64,000 nucleotides of DNA, from positions 1 through 64,000 of the forward strand of contig JAKSMC010000015.1 of NCBI GenBank assembly GCA_024400835.1, in the 5' to 3' direction. The notes under the pieces are model-generated. The model was not told the DNA's origin and did not search any database. It worked only from the letters and a program-made list of their open reading frames with translations. The translations under genes were made by a program, and so were the position numbers. Each line of letters starts with the position of its first letter. Position 1 is the first letter of the stretch. The DNA comes from Bacteroidales bacterium (GTDB lineage: Bacteria > Bacteroidota > Bacteroidia > Bacteroidales > WCHB1-69). This document shows positions 62,031 to 64,000 of the stretch, one piece after another.

Positions 62031-63827
62031 TTAGTATTTCACGATCTTAGCAACGCCGATGATTTCGTTGTTCATATAAAGTCTTGCGAAATAAACACCG
62101 TTGTTGAGATTGGAAACGTTGATACGATTGTCAGCAGCAGTCTCGTTAGCCACGAACTTGCCGTTGATGTCGAAAATCATAACGTTTTCAATCGGAGTGT
62201 TGATTTGGAAATTAACCATATCATTAGCAGGGTTAGGATAAACAGACACAGCATTTTCGTAATCGCGGATACCCGTTTGGAAGTCGTTGCCGGAACGAGG
62301 AACGATATAGTATCTGTAGTCAGGATAGTTGCTGCCGATTTTGCTGGTAGAGAAGTTAAAGCCAATCAGATTTACGGTACTTGGAATAGTAGCTCCGATA
62401 TAGTCTGCATCTTGGAAATAGGGATAAACAGCAGTTGCCGTAACACCGTTTTGAGTGATTTCGTAGGTGTTCAGAACTGCGAAAGTATTGCCGGCGTCGG
62501 TAAAAGAAACATTGTTCATTTTCATCAGTTCAGCCTGGTGTTGGATCATGAAAGATTGGTCGTTGAGTTGAGTGAGTGTAACTTCCATAGGAGTAACGTC
62601 ATTGAAAGAAGAAACCATTGTTTCGTATGCCTGGGTCGGTTTAAATTCGAGGAACCCATAGTAGTTGGTCAGAGTACCGTAAATACCGGAGATCTTATCG
62701 CCAACTTCAACAGGGGCACCGAGTTTGTTGTTAGGATCGAATACGAGTATTGCACCTGTGGCATCTTGGATAACCTTTTGGTTGTTGTATGCAGCGACAG
62801 CGGTAACGACGACTTCACCGGTGAGCTTGTATTCCACATTGTCAGCATTGTTCACCGTAACATCAGTATAATCGAGTTTACTTCTCAAATCTGCTATAGT
62901 AGCGCATTGGAATTCTTGTGAAACACCGTAAGTGAAAGTGATGGTGTCAGGTTCCATGATGTTGCCGGCAGCGTCAGCGACATTGTTGACGATCAAAGTG
63001 AAGGTGTTGCCTTCAGCCATCGGGGTGGTAGTCAAAGCAACCATATTGCCCGTCAAAGCGGCATTGGAAACAGTAACACCGTTGTCGAGAACATAGTTTG
63101 CGGTGTTTTCAGCAGTAGTTGCGGAGACAGCCTCGTTGAAAGTCACATTGACATTAGTGGCACTGGTAGGAACTACAGAGGAGATAGTCGGGCCCCAAAC
63201 ATCCGGGCCTGCAGGATAAGCATTGATTTGGACATTGTCGAAACGGTTGTTACCGCTGCCAGAAGTACAGCCGGAAGGAGTGATTCTGATATAGGCATCA
63301 GCTTGGTCGGAGAGAGCAGCGACACCTGTGAAATCAACGGTGATAGCCGTATAAGTACTGCTGTAATCAGCAGTGTTCAAGGTATTGAAGACAACGAAAT
63401 TCGTACCATCGGTACTATATTCGAATTTCAAAGAGTTAAAACCAGTACCACTTCTTCTATAGCCGAAAGAGAGGACAGGGTTTTGGAATCCGGTTGTTGA
63501 GAAGTTAAAGACAAAAGATTTGTCGTTAGCTGTAGAATTTCTGATGGCCAGGTCGAAAGAGTTAGCATAACCCTCCAGGGCATTCACGGTAGTTCCGCTG
63601 AAACGGTTCAATTCGGAAGCAGCCGTCCAAGAAGAGGAGCCGTGAGTTCCATCGAAATAGAGACCGGCAGTGCCTTGTTGAAGGCCATCTTCAGACATAA
63701 TTACAACTTGAGTGTTGGGCGCTGTGTCCAACTGGCTAAACGGGAAATAAGCCAAATTAACGATGCTTTGTGCGGAGAGGCCTAAAGCCAGGCACAGGAG
63801 CATAAAAATTGCAGAAAATTTTTTCAT
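62031..63827 (-). CDS. Secreted multidomain protein with type IX secretion (type A) sorting domain
   Basis: 598 residues. Signal peptide MKKFSAIFMLLCLALGLSAQ. Order: jelly-roll-like domain (about 25-205, ending DNVQINAYP), a Big_5/SbsA-like Ig domain (210-300, ISSVVPTSATNVNVTFNEAV), an OB-fold-like DUF5689-related domain (about 310-515, YKLTGEVVVTAV, GDKISGIYGTL), and the C-terminal sorting domain (about 525-598, SVYPNPANDMVNFQ, FDINGK, LNNGVYFARL, IVKY). The last is the signal for export by the T9SS and surface attachment. Function unknown; the OB domain links it to the DUF5689 pair nearby. Confidence 0.88.
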   Translation of the reverse strand: MKKFSAIFMLLCLALGLSAQSIVNLAYFPFSQLDTAPNTQVVIMSEDGLQQGTAGLYFDGTHGSSSWTAASELNRFSGTTVNALEGYANSFDLAIRNSTANDKSFVFNFSTTGFQNPVLSFGYRRSGTGFNSLKFEYSTDGTNFVVFNTLNTADYSSTYTAITVDFTGVAALSDQADAYIRITPSGCTSGSGNNRFDNVQINAYPAGPDVWGPTISSVVPTSATNVNVTFNEAVSATTAENTANYVLDNGVTVSNAALTGNMVALTTTPMAEGNTFTLIVNNVADAAGNIMEPDTITFTYGVSQEFQCATIADLRSKLDYTDVTVNNADNVEYKLTGEVVVTAVAAYNNQKVIQDATGAILVFDPNNKLGAPVEVGDKISGIYGTLTNYYGFLEFKPTQAYETMVSSFNDVTPMEVTLTQLNDQSFMIQHQAELMKMNNVSFTDAGNTFAVLNTYEITQNGVTATAVYPYFQDADYIGATIPSTVNLIGFNFSTSKIGSNYPDYRYYIVPRSGNDFQTGIRDYENAVSVYPNPANDMVNFQINTPIENVMIFDINGKFVANETAADNRINVSNLNNGVYFARLYMNNEIIGVAKIVKY

Positions 63828-63872
63828 ACTATGATATTTTAATTAATAATTGATTGTTAAAATTTTTGGGGC

Positions 63873-63881
63873 GCAAAGATA
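63873..63881 (-). promoter_or_regulatory. Promoter -7 element for the T9SS cargo gene
   Basis: TATCTTTGC on the minus strand, 46 bp before the start codon. Confidence 0.55.
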
Positions 63882-63950
63882 CAAAAAAGGACAAAGCATA
63901 CAATATTCATATAGGTTAAAAAAACATTTTTCAAATTCACGCATTTTTTA

Positions 63951-63959
63951 TATTTTTGC
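63951..63959 (+). promoter_or_regulatory. Promoter -7 element for the tRNA gene
   Basis: TATTTTTGC, 17 bp before the tRNA 5' end. Confidence 0.55.
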
Positions 63960-63975
63960 AGCCTCAAAAAAAAAC

Positions 63976-64000
63976 GGAAAGTTGGCCGAGCGGTTGAAGG
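63976..64000 (+). tRNA. tRNA-Ser, 5' part only (cut by the window edge)
   Basis: The 25 bases GGAAAGTTGGCCGAGCGG then TTGAAGG match the acceptor arm and D arm of class II serine tRNAs. The anticodon lies outside the window. Confidence 0.8.

Overview
The window looks like a chromosome segment of a Bacteroidota bacterium, probably Bacteroidales. Genes are preceded by the TAnnTTTGC promoter element typical of this phylum (for example at 12741, 20552, 47424 and 56514). Further support comes from a protein with a type IX secretion C-terminal sorting domain (62031-63827), a TonB-dependent receptor-type barrel, DUF5689 lipoproteins, a fused FeoA-FeoB and a membrane pyrophosphatase. Short spacers are often filled with simple repeats built from AAACCTT, GAAACTT and TTGACATTGAC words.

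Layout. 1-6370: the 3' part of a type I restriction-modification operon (hsdS cut by the left edge, a GIY-YIG/RAMA protein, a frameshifted nuclease-like gene, hsdR). Its hsdS carries three target-recognition modules, the last joined to the others through a C9 tract. 6441-20271: housekeeping and envelope genes (barrel protein, TPR protein, acyltransferase, FeoAB, CrcB, secreted phosphatase/nuclease, lipoprotein, sugar-1-phosphate transferase, a three-repeat exported protein, HAD phosphatase, DMT transporter, cysteine desulfurase). 20600-26961: SDR-type threonine dehydrogenase and a 1769-residue DUF4011 helicase resembling a single-gene antiphage protein. 27091-43367: an accessory island with a second type I system (hsdM, hsdS, hsdR). 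It is interleaved with two Fic proteins, a DUF1016 nuclease, a KAP NTPase, a broken DUF262 gene and two REP-associated tyrosine transposases (RAYTs), and it holds a family of about 28-bp palindromes. 43461-44892: an AAA/DUF4143 ATPase with an operator-like repeat region and a possible YgjP remnant. 45000-53680: pyrophosphatase, threonine-synthase-like enzyme, SDR, threonine aldolase, C1 aminopeptidase, DUF2147 protein, aspartate-semialdehyde dehydrogenase. 53774-63827: surface and secreted proteins (lamin-tail protein, MBL hydrolase, outer-membrane barrel with two DUF5689 lipoproteins, T9SS cargo). A tRNA-Ser begins at the right edge.

The most interesting part is the 27-43 kb island. Ten full palindromes share the ends GTAGAGACG/CGTCTCTAC (GTGGAGACG/CGTCTCCAC in one copy) but have four different cores. 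Two of three reading frames through the element are open. Copies sit in frame inside hsdM, inside a SUMF1-like gene, inside the nearby RAYT gene itself and inside a DUF262 remnant, and one supplies the stop codon of hsdR. One copy ends an 18-bp tandem array whose units decay with distance from the palindrome. This resembles protein-coding palindromic elements, here next to their likely mobilising enzyme. A second notable point is the probably phase-variable three-module hsdS at the left edge. A third is an identical 40-bp repeat that starts at the stop codons of both hsdM and the first fic gene.
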